This document shows, piece by piece, positions 25,242 through 34,913 of a stretch of 40,744 nucleotides of DNA (positions are counted from its first letter, which is position 1; every line of letters starts with the position of its first letter). Source of the stretch: an uncultured Clostridia bacterium (GTDB lineage: Bacteria > Bacillota > Clostridia > TANB77 > CAG-508); the NCBI GenBank assembly GCA_947631225.1, contig CANRKM010000003.1:1-40744 (forward strand). Reading direction: 5' to 3'. The position numbers and the translations under genes are program-made. The notes beneath the pieces were generated by a model, which was not told the DNA's origin, made no database searches, and saw only the letters and a list, made by a program, of their open reading frames with translations.

Positions 25242-26384
25242 TTATATACTATTTATTTTACTTTCATCCTTAGATGCTTCATCTAAATATTTTTCCATCT
25301 TTTTAAGCACTTCCTCAATTCCTGTACCTTTATAATATGTTGCAACAACAAAATTTAAAGATGGGCTAACTTCAATTTCTTCACGTTTTCTTCTTCTACG
25401 TTTTCTTTTTTTGTTTTCTGTATCTAAGTCTTGTTCTTGAAAATTATTATTTAAAGCTATTTTCAAATTTTCAGTAGATTCTTTAATTTGATTAACAAAA
25501 TCGGATACACTATCTGCTTCGACCCCTGAAAATACAATTACAAATTTAGGTCCCATATATCTTACAAATATATATGATTCTGAAATATTTGATTGAACAT
25601 TTTTGCTTACCTCAGTTATAACTTTATTACCTAATTCTCTTGCTATTTTATTAATATCTTCAATATTTGAAATTCTAAACATACAAATAGCTGAGGTAGC
25701 ATATTGATCAATTATTTTCTTTCCTTCCCCATAAAGATATTCTGCTGAATTTAATCCTGTAAATAAGTCTTTTCTAACAATACTTTCTATTATTTTTTGA
25801 TAATCTAGTGATTTCAAAACAGATATTATATTTTCTTTTACAGTTTCAAATATTGCTGTATCTATGTTATCAAATTCATGTGGAATACCACTTTCTATTA
25901 TCCAATAACCTATATATACATTATCTATATATAATGGGAAAAATATTGCTGATTTTGCTCTATCAAATTCTTTTTCTTGATATGGTAATTTTTCTTTATC
26001 GTTGTTTACTGTCAAATATTTTGGACTTGATGTTGATATACTATCTTTAAAAATATCTAATTCATGTAATTGACTTAGTCTTTCCCAATGAGTAGCATTT
26101 ACATTTGATGCCTTAATTACATAATTAGTACCATCAAACACAACAATAGTGGAGTATTTTATCTGATATTTTTCAATTATTGTATCATTTATTGACTTAA
26201 TCTTTTGATCTACATTCAAATTACTTCCAGTAATGGCCATAAAATCTTGTAAAATATTTAAACTTGTAAATCTTTTGCTTTGATTTTGAAATATTTGTAT
26301 CCTTTTATATAAAGAAAAATTATAAAATCCAAGTGCAAGTACTGTAAAAACTAATACTAATAATACTATTACTACTAATAACAA
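25242..26384 (-). CDS. Membrane-anchored GAF and degenerate GGDEF protein
   Basis: 380 aa from a TTG start (26384) with GGAGG 9 bases upstream. One N-terminal helix (LLVVIVLLVLVFTVLALGFY), then a GAF-like domain (about 55-195; KYQIKYSTIVVFDG, AIFFPLYIDNVYIGYWI), then a GGDEF-like domain (RKDLFTGLNSAEYLYGEG; RYMGPKFVIVFSG). The active-site GGDEF is replaced by MGPKF, so it should not make cyclic di-GMP; it may bind a nucleotide or act as scaffold. A basic stretch KKRKRRRRKREE interrupts the domain. It lies downstream of the CpaE-like gene on the same strand and may work with it. Confidence 0.8.
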   Translation of the reverse strand: MLLVVIVLLVLVFTVLALGFYNFSLYKRIQIFQNQSKRFTSLNILQDFMAITGSNLNVDQKIKSINDTIIEKYQIKYSTIVVFDGTNYVIKASNVNATHWERLSQLHELDIFKDSISTSSPKYLTVNNDKEKLPYQEKEFDRAKSAIFFPLYIDNVYIGYWIIESGIPHEFDNIDTAIFETVKENIISVLKSLDYQKIIESIVRKDLFTGLNSAEYLYGEGKKIIDQYATSAICMFRISNIEDINKIARELGNKVITEVSKNVQSNISESYIFVRYMGPKFVIVFSGVEADSVSDFVNQIKESTENLKIALNNNFQEQDLDTENKKRKRRRRKREEIEVSPSLNFVVATYYKGTGIEEVLKKMEKYLDEASKDESKINSI

Positions 26385-26412
26385 AATATTTTACCTCCAT
26401 TCTCAATTACAA

Positions 26413-28791
26413 CTAATATCTTTTCCTCATATTATCTAAAGTATTATTCATACCTGATGAGAATGAACTTGAATATTGATTATATGCTGTTTTAGTCTCC
26501 TTTTTCTTTTTTCCATTTGTGTTTGGCAATAATGGATAAATTACTTGAGCCAAACTATTTAACATATTTTTAAATTCTTTTGGATACCCATTTGTCTTTA
26601 TTTCACACTCTATTAAGTTTTCTAAATATTTGGCATATACATCTTCATCAAAAGGTATTTGAGCTACCGTTTTTACTGTATTTTGATTAAATAAATCATT
26701 CATAAATGACATTTCTGGGTCATTGTATTTTGACATTCCACCAATGATGTTTTTTCCACTTACACCTCTAATTCTTAAAAGTTTATTTAAAATAATTCTA
26801 ATTTTTGCTTCATCTAATATTTTTTTTGCTTTTAATTCATTTAAAAATGCAGTTAAAGGTTGTATTGTAAGAACATCCATTGATTGTATTAAATATAATT
26901 CCTGAGTTTTATCAAAATATTCTGCTGGAGTATTAAAATCACAATCTATTAATATAATTGAATGATTCTTAACTAGTGTTTCTAATATTGGATATGCATT
27001 ATTTATTTGATCTTTACGGTCTGGAATAGTTGTGTATACAGTTAAATTATTATTGACCTTTATTCCTTGAGCATTTCCATTTATTAAATTATCTATACAG
27101 TTTACAGCTATATTTCTTAGTTCTTCTTCATTTTTAGTATAAATATAATAAGCATTTTGATTTTGCGTAGCATCTAAAATTGCTGTATTAATTCCCATAT
27201 CTGATAGCATTTGAGCAACATTATTTACTACAAATGATGTTCCATTTTTACTGGTTCCAACAAATGCTGTTATTTTTTTGTCTCCAACTAATAAACTTTC
27301 TAATTTATCATCGTCATAGCTATTGTTATATTTTTCTATACCTTTATTTATGTTTTGATGATTATTAGCTATACCTTGTCCATTGCTATATCGATTATTA
27401 GGTTGATTATACAAATTATCACTATCATCTTCTTCATTAGTAAAACCTGAAAATGTTTGACTGTAATCAGATTCTTGTTCTTGTTCTGGAGCTTCTTGAT
27501 AAAATTCTTCATCATCCATTCCTGATAAAGTTGTGTTATATTCAGATTTTTGCTCTTGAACATCTGTGAATTCCTCTTCATCATCAAATCCTGGTAATGT
27601 TGGAGTATACTCTTGTTTTGACTCTGTATCTTCTGAATAAGCTCCGTCATCCAATCCAGGTAAAGTATCAATTTCATAGTTTTCTTTCTGATTTATATTT
27701 TCTTCAACCACTGGATTTTTTCTTGGTCTTCCTCTTCCCCTTTTTGGTTTTTCTTCTATATCTATTTCTTGATGTATAGGATTTTTTCTTGGTCTTCCCC
27801 TTCCTCTTTTTGGTTTTTCTTCTATATTTAGTAATTCACTATCATTGATTTCCTCTATATCATCATTGTCATCATTATCTAATTCATCTATGTCAACATC
27901 AATATTCTTTTTAGGTTCAACTTTTGTATACATATGTTGCTCCATAGTAGTTGGAACAACAACTGGATTAGACATTATTACATTAGAATTTCCTTTTAAC
28001 AATTTTTCACTTGTTCCCTTTATAACCGTTTTTGGCCTTCTTATAGAAATTCCCTCACTTTGTGGTTCAATAGAATTTGTTTGTTCTTTTGGTCTAGATG
28101 GAAACATTATTTTTTGATATTCTGGTGAACTATTTTGTAATACTTCTTTTACATAATTAGGTAATACTGATATAATAACTTTTAATTGAGCTTCATTGTA
28201 TTGTGAAGCAACATTATTAAAGCTCTCTATATACTTTGATTCATCTTTACCAAGCCTTTTAAAGTGTCTTAATATATTTTGCATTTCTACTTCATTTACA
28301 GCACTTTCATTTTCTTTTTCATAATTTACATTTTCAGAATCAATTTTATAGTATATTTTTGCTTCTTTTTTAGAACGTGGTTTATTTATTAATCTACATA
28401 CTTCATCTGGAACTCTGTCATCTCCAATTATAGCATTATAAATACCAAGTCCAAATAGTTTAACTAAAATATCTTCTCTTTTTGTTCTTTTCTCTGAACA
28501 TATTAATATTATTGGTATGTCACTACCATTGCTACTTACTGCTTCATCACTAATATTGTCTAATCTATCAAAAATAAACTTGTCTTTTTGTTCTAAACTT
28601 GAACTTGTAAATTCTTCGAGATCCTCACTTATTACAACTCTATCATAACTTTTATTCCTTTGTAATTCTTTCAATATTGCATTAAAATAATAAACATTTT
28701 TATAAGAAATTATTTCTTTATACTGTTTTTGATATTTCTTAACAATAGATGTTGAAATATTTTCATCATTTACTGCAAATAATACTTTCAT
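26413..28791 (-). CDS. CpaE/ParA-like protein with receiver-like N-terminus and two AT-hooks
   Basis: 792 aa. The N-terminal 130 residues look like a receiver-type fold (MKVLFAVNDENISTSIV), as in CpaE. About residues 320-365 hold two AT-hook motifs in the repeated unit EEKPKRGRGRPRKNP. Next is a low-complexity acidic linker with four variants of TLPGxDDE. The C-terminal 290 residues form a MinD/ParA-type domain: ITAFVGTSKNGTSFVVNNVA, ILDATQ, ILIDCDFNTPAEY. The phosphate loop reads GTSKNGTS, with T where the Walker A lysine should be, although the MinD-type signature lysine is kept, so hydrolysis may be impaired. The protein might link DNA to a membrane complex. It lies 6 bases after a small membrane-protein gene. 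Confidence 0.8.
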   Translation of the reverse strand: MKVLFAVNDENISTSIVKKYQKQYKEIISYKNVYYFNAILKELQRNKSYDRVVISEDLEEFTSSSLEQKDKFIFDRLDNISDEAVSSNGSDIPIILICSEKRTKREDILVKLFGLGIYNAIIGDDRVPDEVCRLINKPRSKKEAKIYYKIDSENVNYEKENESAVNEVEMQNILRHFKRLGKDESKYIESFNNVASQYNEAQLKVIISVLPNYVKEVLQNSSPEYQKIMFPSRPKEQTNSIEPQSEGISIRRPKTVIKGTSEKLLKGNSNVIMSNPVVVPTTMEQHMYTKVEPKKNIDVDIDELDNDDNDDIEEINDSELLNIEEKPKRGRGRPRKNPIHQEIDIEEKPKRGRGRPRKNPVVEENINQKENYEIDTLPGLDDGAYSEDTESKQEYTPTLPGFDDEEEFTDVQEQKSEYNTTLSGMDDEEFYQEAPEQEQESDYSQTFSGFTNEEDDSDNLYNQPNNRYSNGQGIANNHQNINKGIEKYNNSYDDDKLESLLVGDKKITAFVGTSKNGTSFVVNNVAQMLSDMGINTAILDATQNQNAYYIYTKNEEELRNIAVNCIDNLINGNAQGIKVNNNLTVYTTIPDRKDQINNAYPILETLVKNHSIILIDCDFNTPAEYFDKTQELYLIQSMDVLTIQPLTAFLNELKAKKILDEAKIRIILNKLLRIRGVSGKNIIGGMSKYNDPEMSFMNDLFNQNTVKTVAQIPFDEDVYAKYLENLIECEIKTNGYPKEFKNMLNSLAQVIYPLLPNTNGKKKKETKTAYNQYSSSFSSGMNNTLDNMRKRY

Positions 28792-28797
28792 TTGATT

Positions 28798-29217
28798 TTA
28801 CTCCCTTCCAAATTTTACAACTATTGTAAATACAAGAGGCAATACTTGACATATAACTGCTATCGTTATAAACGATATCATTAAAGCAAGTCCTTTTTCC
28901 TTAGTTTCTATGTGTCTAACCCCAAGTACATATTGATATACCGCACCTAATATTATACCTATAAAACAAAATGGTATACTATATATTTGTATTTTATGCA
29001 AGGCATATGCTGTTACTCCATATGATTTTGAACCATAGGTTTCTTCATAGTCTTCTAATTGTTTAAGTTCTTTTTCTTTTAATTCAACTAATGTGCTTTC
29101 TGTTTTGTTATTTATAACGTCACTTTTATTAGTGTCTGCATATACTTTATTAATAGTAAATAAAATTGATAAAATAATTATCAAACTTATTGTAATTATT
29201 GCAAACTTTTTCTTCAT
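28798..29217 (-). CDS. Small exported/membrane protein of the CpaE-like operon
   Basis: 139 aa. N-terminal signal-type helix (FAIITISLIIILSILFTI, then VYADT, a possible cleavage site), an outside segment with KEKELKQLEDYEETYGSKSY, and two helices (IYSIPFCFIGIILGAVYQYV and LALMISFITIAVICQVLPLV). Family not recognised. Six bases separate it from the AT-hook CpaE-like gene, so they are one operon and probably one complex. Confidence 0.75.
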   Translation of the reverse strand: MKKKFAIITISLIIILSILFTINKVYADTNKSDVINNKTESTLVELKEKELKQLEDYEETYGSKSYGVTAYALHKIQIYSIPFCFIGIILGAVYQYVLGVRHIETKEKGLALMISFITIAVICQVLPLVFTIVVKFGRE

Positions 29218-29323
29218 TTAGCTTCCCCCTCTAAACTATTACTTATTACTATTTTGAATACTATTATATAATACAATACTATTAAAAAAATAGCAAGAAA
29301 TTTTACAAAAAAATTTAAAATAT

Positions 29324-30322
29324 TTATGATTTAATTTTTTCATATAAATAATTCATATATTTATATATAGAATTTGCCCAATTAGTATCTGTTGCATATT
29401 TTTTATTTACAGCAGATATTGTATTTCCACTATAATATTTTCCAGAGGCAACTTGTCCATCATAAATTTTTGTACCAGATGGATTAATATAGTACTTAAC
29501 TAATACCCTTGCAATTAAATCTATTGATTCTGAATAACTTTCAAATGAATATGCTCCATTATAAGGATTTGAATCATATGCTCCATATCCAAATAGATTA
29601 TATTTTGTTCTAGCAATCTTAGAAGTTCCCCATCCGCTTTCATGTATTCCTATTGCAGCTACAAATATTCCATTTATCGAATATTCTTCTTCTATGTAAT
29701 AAAAATATTCTGCATTATTTTCAAAAACTTTATTTTTATCTTTACTATCTGTAAGTGCTTTTTTAAATTGTTCTAATGAAAAGCCCGAAGGCTTATTTAA
29801 ACTTATATCTTGAGATAAAGTTTCTGGACTACCGTTAGAACTTGATACTTTAGGTGCAACATATATTTTTGTGCCTATGTCAATAATCTTATTAATTGAT
29901 GATTTAGTAACTACACATGATACCTGTTCTTCATTTACTAAATTTCCATCATTATCATATGTTCTTTTCATGGTTATAGTTTGAATACCATTTCTTCCCT
30001 CTTGTGAAACTTTCGTTGTTCCAACATATAAATCATTATTATTTCTATATTTTGTTATATATTCTAATTCTTCTTGTTTCTCATATATTTCCTCTTTTGA
30101 ATTTGATTTATTAGAATTATTTTTGATTATTTCATTTAACTCAACAGTTTCTGCATTGCTTATTTGTATATCTTCCAAGTTTACGACTTTTTCATCTGTT
30201 GCATATGTCTCTCTTCCGGAAATATATTTTATATAAATTAATATTAATAAAAGCAAAGTAATAGAAATTATAAATACAATTTTACTTAATTTACGCTTTT
30301 CTTTTGCACTCATAATAATCAC
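29324..30322 (-). CDS. Cell-wall N-acetylglucosaminidase with G5-type domain
   Basis: 332 aa. A basic N-terminus and membrane helix (KIVFIISITLLLLILIYIKY). Around residues 100-160 lies a G5-like domain (GRNGIQTITMKRTYDNDGNL ... NKIIDIGTKIYVAP). The C-terminal 160 residues are a glucosaminidase (LytG/Bax-type) domain: FVAAIGIHESGWGTSKIA contains the catalytic glutamate, followed by KYNLFGYGAYDSNPYNGAYS and ATDTNWANSIYKYMNYL. It hydrolyses glycan strands of peptidoglycan at the outside of the membrane. It stands alone, followed on the left by other operons. Confidence 0.88.
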   Translation of the reverse strand: MIIMSAKEKRKLSKIVFIISITLLLLILIYIKYISGRETYATDEKVVNLEDIQISNAETVELNEIIKNNSNKSNSKEEIYEKQEELEYITKYRNNNDLYVGTTKVSQEGRNGIQTITMKRTYDNDGNLVNEEQVSCVVTKSSINKIIDIGTKIYVAPKVSSSNGSPETLSQDISLNKPSGFSLEQFKKALTDSKDKNKVFENNAEYFYYIEEEYSINGIFVAAIGIHESGWGTSKIARTKYNLFGYGAYDSNPYNGAYSFESYSESIDLIARVLVKYYINPSGTKIYDGQVASGKYYSGNTISAVNKKYATDTNWANSIYKYMNYLYEKIKS

Positions 30323-30407
30323 CTATGTACATTTTAAACTTTTGTAATTTTTTTGTCAATACCAAAAAATTACAAATTATACAGTAACTTATTTCTTACT
30401 AAAAAAT

Positions 30408-30601
30408 GGTCTAAAAACCTGTATATATATTTTTTTTAAAACTACGAATGTGATAGGAGATATATTAGAAAATGTTATTTGATTTTATGGAAAATGTTCG
30501 AGCTTGCCTTGAAAGGGTGCCATAAAATCAAATTAGATTTTCTTAAATATCGTATTGAACCAAGGAGTTTTAAAAAAAATATATATACAGGTTTTTAGAC
30601 C
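30408..30601. repeat. Large nested palindrome, copy 2
   Basis: Outer arms 30408-30443 and 30566-30601 are perfect over 36 bases (starting GGTCTAAAAACCTGTATATA). A second stem (ATTTGATTTTATGG with CCATAAAATCAAAT) surrounds the core GGAAAATGTTCGAGCTTGCC continuing TTGAAAGGGTGCC. The core matches the palindrome at 11520-11734, while the outer arms differ entirely. It lies between the glucosaminidase and cyclophilin genes. Confidence 0.85.
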
Positions 30602-30646
30602 TATTATTTATTAAAAATTTGTTATACCTATATTTATTAAATTTTA

Positions 30647-31519
30647 CTATTCACCTGGATATTCCATTCCATACATACCATATAACCATTTCATGTAATT
30701 AAAAGGCTCTATAGTCTCTGGCAAACCATAATCCGCACCAAAAGTGTCTACCGACATATTAGATATTACCACTTTTTCAACTGGAGATGAGATTTCTTCG
30801 TTTTCATCATCAGATGATGTATCTTCCTCTTCATCACCACTTTCATCATCAGCACCTGCTGCTTGACACTTAACATTTTCGATTTTATGGACAATATCCA
30901 TTCCTTCTATTACTTTACCAAATCCTGCATATGAACCATTTAAATTTGTATGATTATTAGTTGTCATTATAAAAAATTGAGATCCAGCTGAATTATAACT
31001 TTCATCAATTAATGTAGAAGAATACTGTGTATAATCACTTCTTGCCATTGCTATAGTACCTTCAGCAAGACTAAGGGTATTATTTTTATAACCATTTAAT
31101 ACACATTCTCCTTTTATGTTATAATCATCTGTGCTTTTTGCTTCCTCTCCATTTGAATAGGTATAAGTTGCATTTTCATCATCATTATTATATAAATCTT
31201 TAAATGTAGGCGAACCAGAACCGTCTCCTTTAGAATCTCCACCTTGAATCATAAAATCTTTTACTACTCTATGAAAAGTTAATCCATTATAAAATCCATT
31301 ATTTATAAGAGTAACAAAATTTTTTACTGTTTCAGGAGCCATATCTGGGTAAAGTTCAATTTTTATGGTTCCAAAATTTTCTACTTCCATTGTAACTATT
31401 GGGTTAGATATATTTAAAGTTTGTTTTTTGTAATATCCAAATACTAATACGCCTAAAATTACTATTAATAAAATTATTGCTATTATATAGCCTATTTTTG
31501 CATTTCCTCTATCGTTCAT
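30647..31519 (-). CDS. Membrane-anchored cyclophilin-type peptidyl-prolyl isomerase
   Basis: 290 aa from the ATG at 31519, 9 bases after AAAGGA; the ATG at 31537 overlaps this site. N-terminal helix (IGYIIAIILLIVILGVLVFGYY), then a cyclophilin domain: YPDMAPETVKNFVTLINNGF, GLTFHRVVKDFMIQGGD with the catalytic arginine, GSAGSQFFIMT-like SAGSQFFIMTTNN, and YAGFGKVIEGMDIVHKIE. An acidic insertion (ADDESGDEEEDTSSDDENEE) lies before the last strand. It probably folds exported proteins at the outer face of the membrane. Confidence 0.92.
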   Translation of the reverse strand: MNDRGNAKIGYIIAIILLIVILGVLVFGYYKKQTLNISNPIVTMEVENFGTIKIELYPDMAPETVKNFVTLINNGFYNGLTFHRVVKDFMIQGGDSKGDGSGSPTFKDLYNNDDENATYTYSNGEEAKSTDDYNIKGECVLNGYKNNTLSLAEGTIAMARSDYTQYSSTLIDESYNSAGSQFFIMTTNNHTNLNGSYAGFGKVIEGMDIVHKIENVKCQAAGADDESGDEEEDTSSDDENEEISSPVEKVVISNMSVDTFGADYGLPETIEPFNYMKWLYGMYGMEYPGE

Positions 31520-31580
31520 AAAAATCATTCCTTTCATTTTTGTATAATTATGTTTTAAATTTTACTACGTTATTTTACAA

Positions 31581-32658
31581 TTAATTTATAATATTGTCAA
31601 ATACAAATTGTTCTTTCATTCTTCTTAGAGATGTTTTTATATTTCTCGCTCTTACTTCTCCTATTCCTTCAATATTATCCAAATCCTCTATACTTGCATC
31701 AATAATATGTTGGAAAGTTTTAAATCCATTTACCAAATTTTCTACAATAGTATTTGGCATTCTTGGAATTTTATTAAGTATCCTATACCCCCTTGTATAA
31801 ACATATGCTTCATCAAAGTCTGAAAAAATATCATAACCTAAAACTTTTGCAATATTTTGTACGTCAAGTAACTCTTCGTAAGATAAATTTGAAATTTCAT
31901 CCATAATTTCTTCAGCTGTTTTATCTTCTATTATCGAATAATCTTTTATTATCGACTCTTCTTCTTTTTCTATTCCACCAATTAATTGTTCAAGTTGCAT
32001 ATATACAAGCCTTCCATCATTTCCAAGTTCTGCAATTTCTTTTTCTATTTCGTTTACAATTTGCATAACCATTTCAGCTCTTTGTATTACACTTAATACA
32101 TTTTCTAAGGTTACAATATCATTAAACTCATATTCGTTTAAAATATTTAATTTACTATCATACACTTTTTTATATTTTTCTAAAGTTTGAATTGCCTGAT
32201 TTGCTTTGTTTAGAACCGCATCTGTATCTTCTAAAATATATCTTTCATTATCAATAAATATTGTAATTATGTTCCTTCTTTGAGATATACTAATTACAAG
32301 TTCACCTGTTTGCTTTGCCGTTCTCTCGGCAGTTCTGTGCCTTGTTCCAGTTTCAACAGTTGGAATATTTGAAGATGGAATTAGCTCTGCATTTGCAAAA
32401 AGTATTTTCTTCATATCTCCACTTAATACAATAGCTCCATCCATCTTGGCAAGTTCATATAATTTTGACGATGTATAATCTTCGTTTATGCAAAAACCTC
32501 CATCAACTATTTGGTTAATTATTTCTTGATTATCTGTAAATAATAATAATGCTCCTGTTCTTGCTTTTAATATATTTTCTAATCCATCTCTTATAGGAGT
32601 TCCTGGAGCTATTTTTCTTAAAACCCCGAGTTACTTTGTCATCAATTTTTTGTCTCAA
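31581..32658 (-). CDS. disA: DNA integrity scanning diadenylate cyclase DisA, read through one CGG +1 shift
   Basis: About 358 aa after bridging the shift at 32626-32628, equal to normal DisA length. The start is TTG at 32658 with AAAGGAG 9 bases upstream; ten codons precede the CGG. After +1 reading: VTGVLRKIAPGTPIRDGLEN, then RTGALLLF, DGGFCIN and the DAC motifs MDGAIVLSGD and TGTRHRTAERTAKQTG. The C-terminus has a helix-hairpin-helix (DLDNIEGIGEVRARNIKTSL). DisA makes cyclic di-AMP and pauses on branched DNA, a sporulation checkpoint. Without the shift the first 65 residues, including part of the DAC domain, would be lost, since the next in-frame methionine is in MDGAIVL. Confidence 0.93.
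32625..32628 (-). other. In-frame CGG +1 frameshift site 7 (disA)
   Basis: Zero frame: GTA ACT CGG G. Skipping the C gives GTA ACT GGG GTT TTA AGA = V-T-G-V-L-R, leading directly into IAPGTPIRDG. It occurs at codon 11, so it might also set expression level. Confidence 0.9.
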
Positions 32659-32707
32659 CTTAAACTGCTCCTTTCTGCTTTAACTATTAAATTTTTATCT
32701 AAAGTAA

Positions 32708-33433
32708 TTAACTAAGTACTATAATTGCATGTAAAACTTCTTCATTTTCGCTTTTTATAGAAATTATATGCTTTTCCTCTTCTTTAGAATAAAAACATTT
32801 TACTTTATCTCCTAATAATATTTGATGTTTATACATAACTCTAACATTATTTAATTCACTATTTTCATAAATTTCATCTGGCAATACTTCATAAGCTAAA
32901 CTTATATAATTCAAATTATGCATGTGTTTATTAACATCTATATCTTTTCTTTTAACCTCATAAAGCAATTTAAATTCTTTATTTTCAGGTTCTTTTACTT
33001 TTGAAATTTCTTTTTCTTCAAAAACATTTTGCTCTTCTGGTTTATATAGATTTAATATTTCAGGTGTTATTTTTGTAATTTTACTTGTATTTAAATCAAC
33101 TAAAACCCATTTAGATGTTGCAACTGCTATTAATTTACCATTAAGAAATACTTCAAAATCACGGTATGTATAAAATATATGTTTTTCAATTGGTCTTCCC
33201 CAAGTTTTTAAAAGTAATTTATCTCCATATTTAGGTCTTTCCATAACTTTTAGTTGCCAATCCATTAATATCCAAACTTTTTTCTTTTCATTAATATCAT
33301 TTACTCCATATCCTACTGTGCTTGAATGTGTACTTGCAACTTCTTCTAAAAAACTTAAAATTGCAAAATTAGTTGCTTTATTGTTTTGTCTTATATCCTT
33401 AACTCCAACGGTATATTCTTCTTCAAATTTCAT
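32708..33433 (-). CDS. Acyl-ACP thioesterase
   Basis: 241 aa, two hot-dog domains. The first includes SFLEEVASTHSSTVGYG and WILMDWQLKVMERPKYGD; the second has DVNKHMHNLNYISLAYEVLP, which holds the Asn/His catalytic region of FatA/FatB-like enzymes. It releases free fatty acids from acyl carrier protein; in anaerobic Firmicutes this may tune membrane lipid supply. It lies between pgi and disA on the same strand with short gaps, but a functional link is not evident. Confidence 0.93.
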   Translation of the reverse strand: MKFEEEYTVGVKDIRQNNKATNFAILSFLEEVASTHSSTVGYGVNDINEKKKVWILMDWQLKVMERPKYGDKLLLKTWGRPIEKHIFYTYRDFEVFLNGKLIAVATSKWVLVDLNTSKITKITPEILNLYKPEEQNVFEEKEISKVKEPENKEFKLLYEVKRKDIDVNKHMHNLNYISLAYEVLPDEIYENSELNNVRVMYKHQILLGDKVKCFYSKEEEKHIISIKSENEEVLHAIIVLS

Positions 33434-33481
33434 GTAAACTCCCTCTACTTTTTTGCATATTCTTAAATATACTTATCTACT

Positions 33482-34792
33482 CTATTTTGTGTATCCAGGC
33501 TTCTCAAGCAATGTAAACATGTTTTTCTTATATTCCTCTACTCCTGGCTGATTAAATGGATTAACTCCTAATAAACTTCCAGACATTGCTAAGCTAAGCT
33601 CAAAGAAATAAATTAATCCTCCTAAATTTTCTGCATCTAATTTTTCTATATTAATTAAAATATTTGGAACACCTCCTGAAACGTGGGCTTTAATTGTTCC
33701 TTCCATTGCTTTTTTATTTACGTAATCTAAATCTTTTCCCGCTAAATAATTTAACCCATCTAAGTTGTCATCATCAGAATTTATTGTAATATTAGAAGCA
33801 GATTTTTCGACACATAAAACTGTTTCAAATAAATTTCTTAACCCCTCTTGCATGTATTGTCCCATAGAATGTAAATCTGTTGTTAAATCTATTCCTGTTG
33901 GAAAAATTCCTTTATTTTCTTTTCCCTCACTTTCACCATAAAGCTGTTTTAACCATTCTGTCATATAATGCATTTTAGGTTCATAATTTGCAAATACCTC
34001 TATTGTTTTATCTTTACTATATAAAATATTTCTTATTACAGCATATTGATAACATTCATTATATTTTAAATTGGCATCATTGTAGTTGTCTTGTGCAAGT
34101 TTTGCACCTTTCATAAGTTTTTCTATATCAATTCCTGAAACTGCTATTGGAAGAAGTCCAACAGGCGTTAATACAGAAAATCTTCCACCTATATTATCTG
34201 GAATAACAAATGTTTCATACCCTTCTTCATCTGATAATGTTTTTAATGCACCTCTTTCTTTGTCTGTTGTAACATAAATTCTGCTTCTTGCTTCATCAAT
34301 TCCATATTTATTTTCTAATATCTCTCTAAAAATTCTAAATGCAATAGCTGGCTCTGTTGTCGTTCCTGATTTTGAAATTACATTTATAGAAAAATCTTTG
34401 TCTCCTATTATTTCTATTAAATCATTTATATAATTTGGGCTTAAATTGTTTCCAGCATATAAAACTAAAGTATTTTTTCTTTGCTTTAATGTTTGCATAT
34501 TGTAAAATGAACTGTTTAAAGCTTCAATTACTGCTCTTGCACCCAAATATGAACCACCTATTCCTATTACTAATAAAATGTCTGAATCTTTATTTATTCT
34601 TTTAGCTGCTGTTTGAATTCTTTTAAATTCTTTTTTATCATAATTTGTTGGTAATTCTAACCATCCAACAAAATCATTTTCATTACTACTCCTTCCATGC
34701 AAATCTTTATGAATATTCTCAACTTGCTCTTTATATTTCATTATTTCTTTTTTATCAATACCTACATTTTTTAAATTAACTTTAATATCCAT
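33482..34792 (-). CDS. pgi: Glucose-6-phosphate isomerase
   Basis: 436 aa from the second ATG (34792); the first (34804) directly abuts the AAAGGA site. Motifs: [18 protein letters not shown] (sugar-phosphate site), [35 protein letters not shown] and a glutamate region [20 protein letters not shown]. Size and motifs are those of the short bacterial type. It interconverts glucose 6-phosphate and fructose 6-phosphate in glycolysis. Confidence 0.97.
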   Translation of the reverse strand: MDIKVNLKNVGIDKKEIMKYKEQVENIHKDLHGRSSNENDFVGWLELPTNYDKKEFKRIQTAAKRINKDSDILLVIGIGGSYLGARAVIEALNSSFYNMQTLKQRKNTLVLYAGNNLSPNYINDLIEIIGDKDFSINVISKSGTTTEPAIAFRIFREILENKYGIDEARSRIYVTTDKERGALKTLSDEEGYETFVIPDNIGGRFSVLTPVGLLPIAVSGIDIEKLMKGAKLAQDNYNDANLKYNECYQYAVIRNILYSKDKTIEVFANYEPKMHYMTEWLKQLYGESEGKENKGIFPTGIDLTTDLHSMGQYMQEGLRNLFETVLCVEKSASNITINSDDDNLDGLNYLAGKDLDYVNKKAMEGTIKAHVSGGVPNILINIEKLDAENLGGLIYFFELSLAMSGSLLGVNPFNQPGVEEYKKNMFTLLEKPGYTK

Positions 34793-34867
34793 TTTTAATT
34801 TCATTCCTTTCTAAAGGTACAAATTACTTTTATCCTTTTTTATTTTTATTTATTCTATATCAAAATT

Positions 34868-34912
34868 AAAAAAAAAGCAATAACTTTGATAAAACAAAAT
34901 TATTGCTTTTAA
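34868..34912 (-). terminator. Terminator after rpmA
   Basis: AAAGCAATAA and TTATTGCTTT arms around a short loop, with a long T-run on the minus strand; directly after the rpmA stop. Confidence 0.85.
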
Positions 34913-34913
34913 A

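Noticed and set aside
27369..27677. 102-aa ORF in another frame of the CpaE-like gene
   Set aside because: Arises from the repetitive acidic linker in a shifted frame and has no ribosome site.
11520..30601. The large palindromes as tRNA, T-box or riboswitch elements
   Set aside because: No cloverleaf, no T-box sequence and no known aptamer core was seen; they are also not placed consistently before biosynthetic genes.
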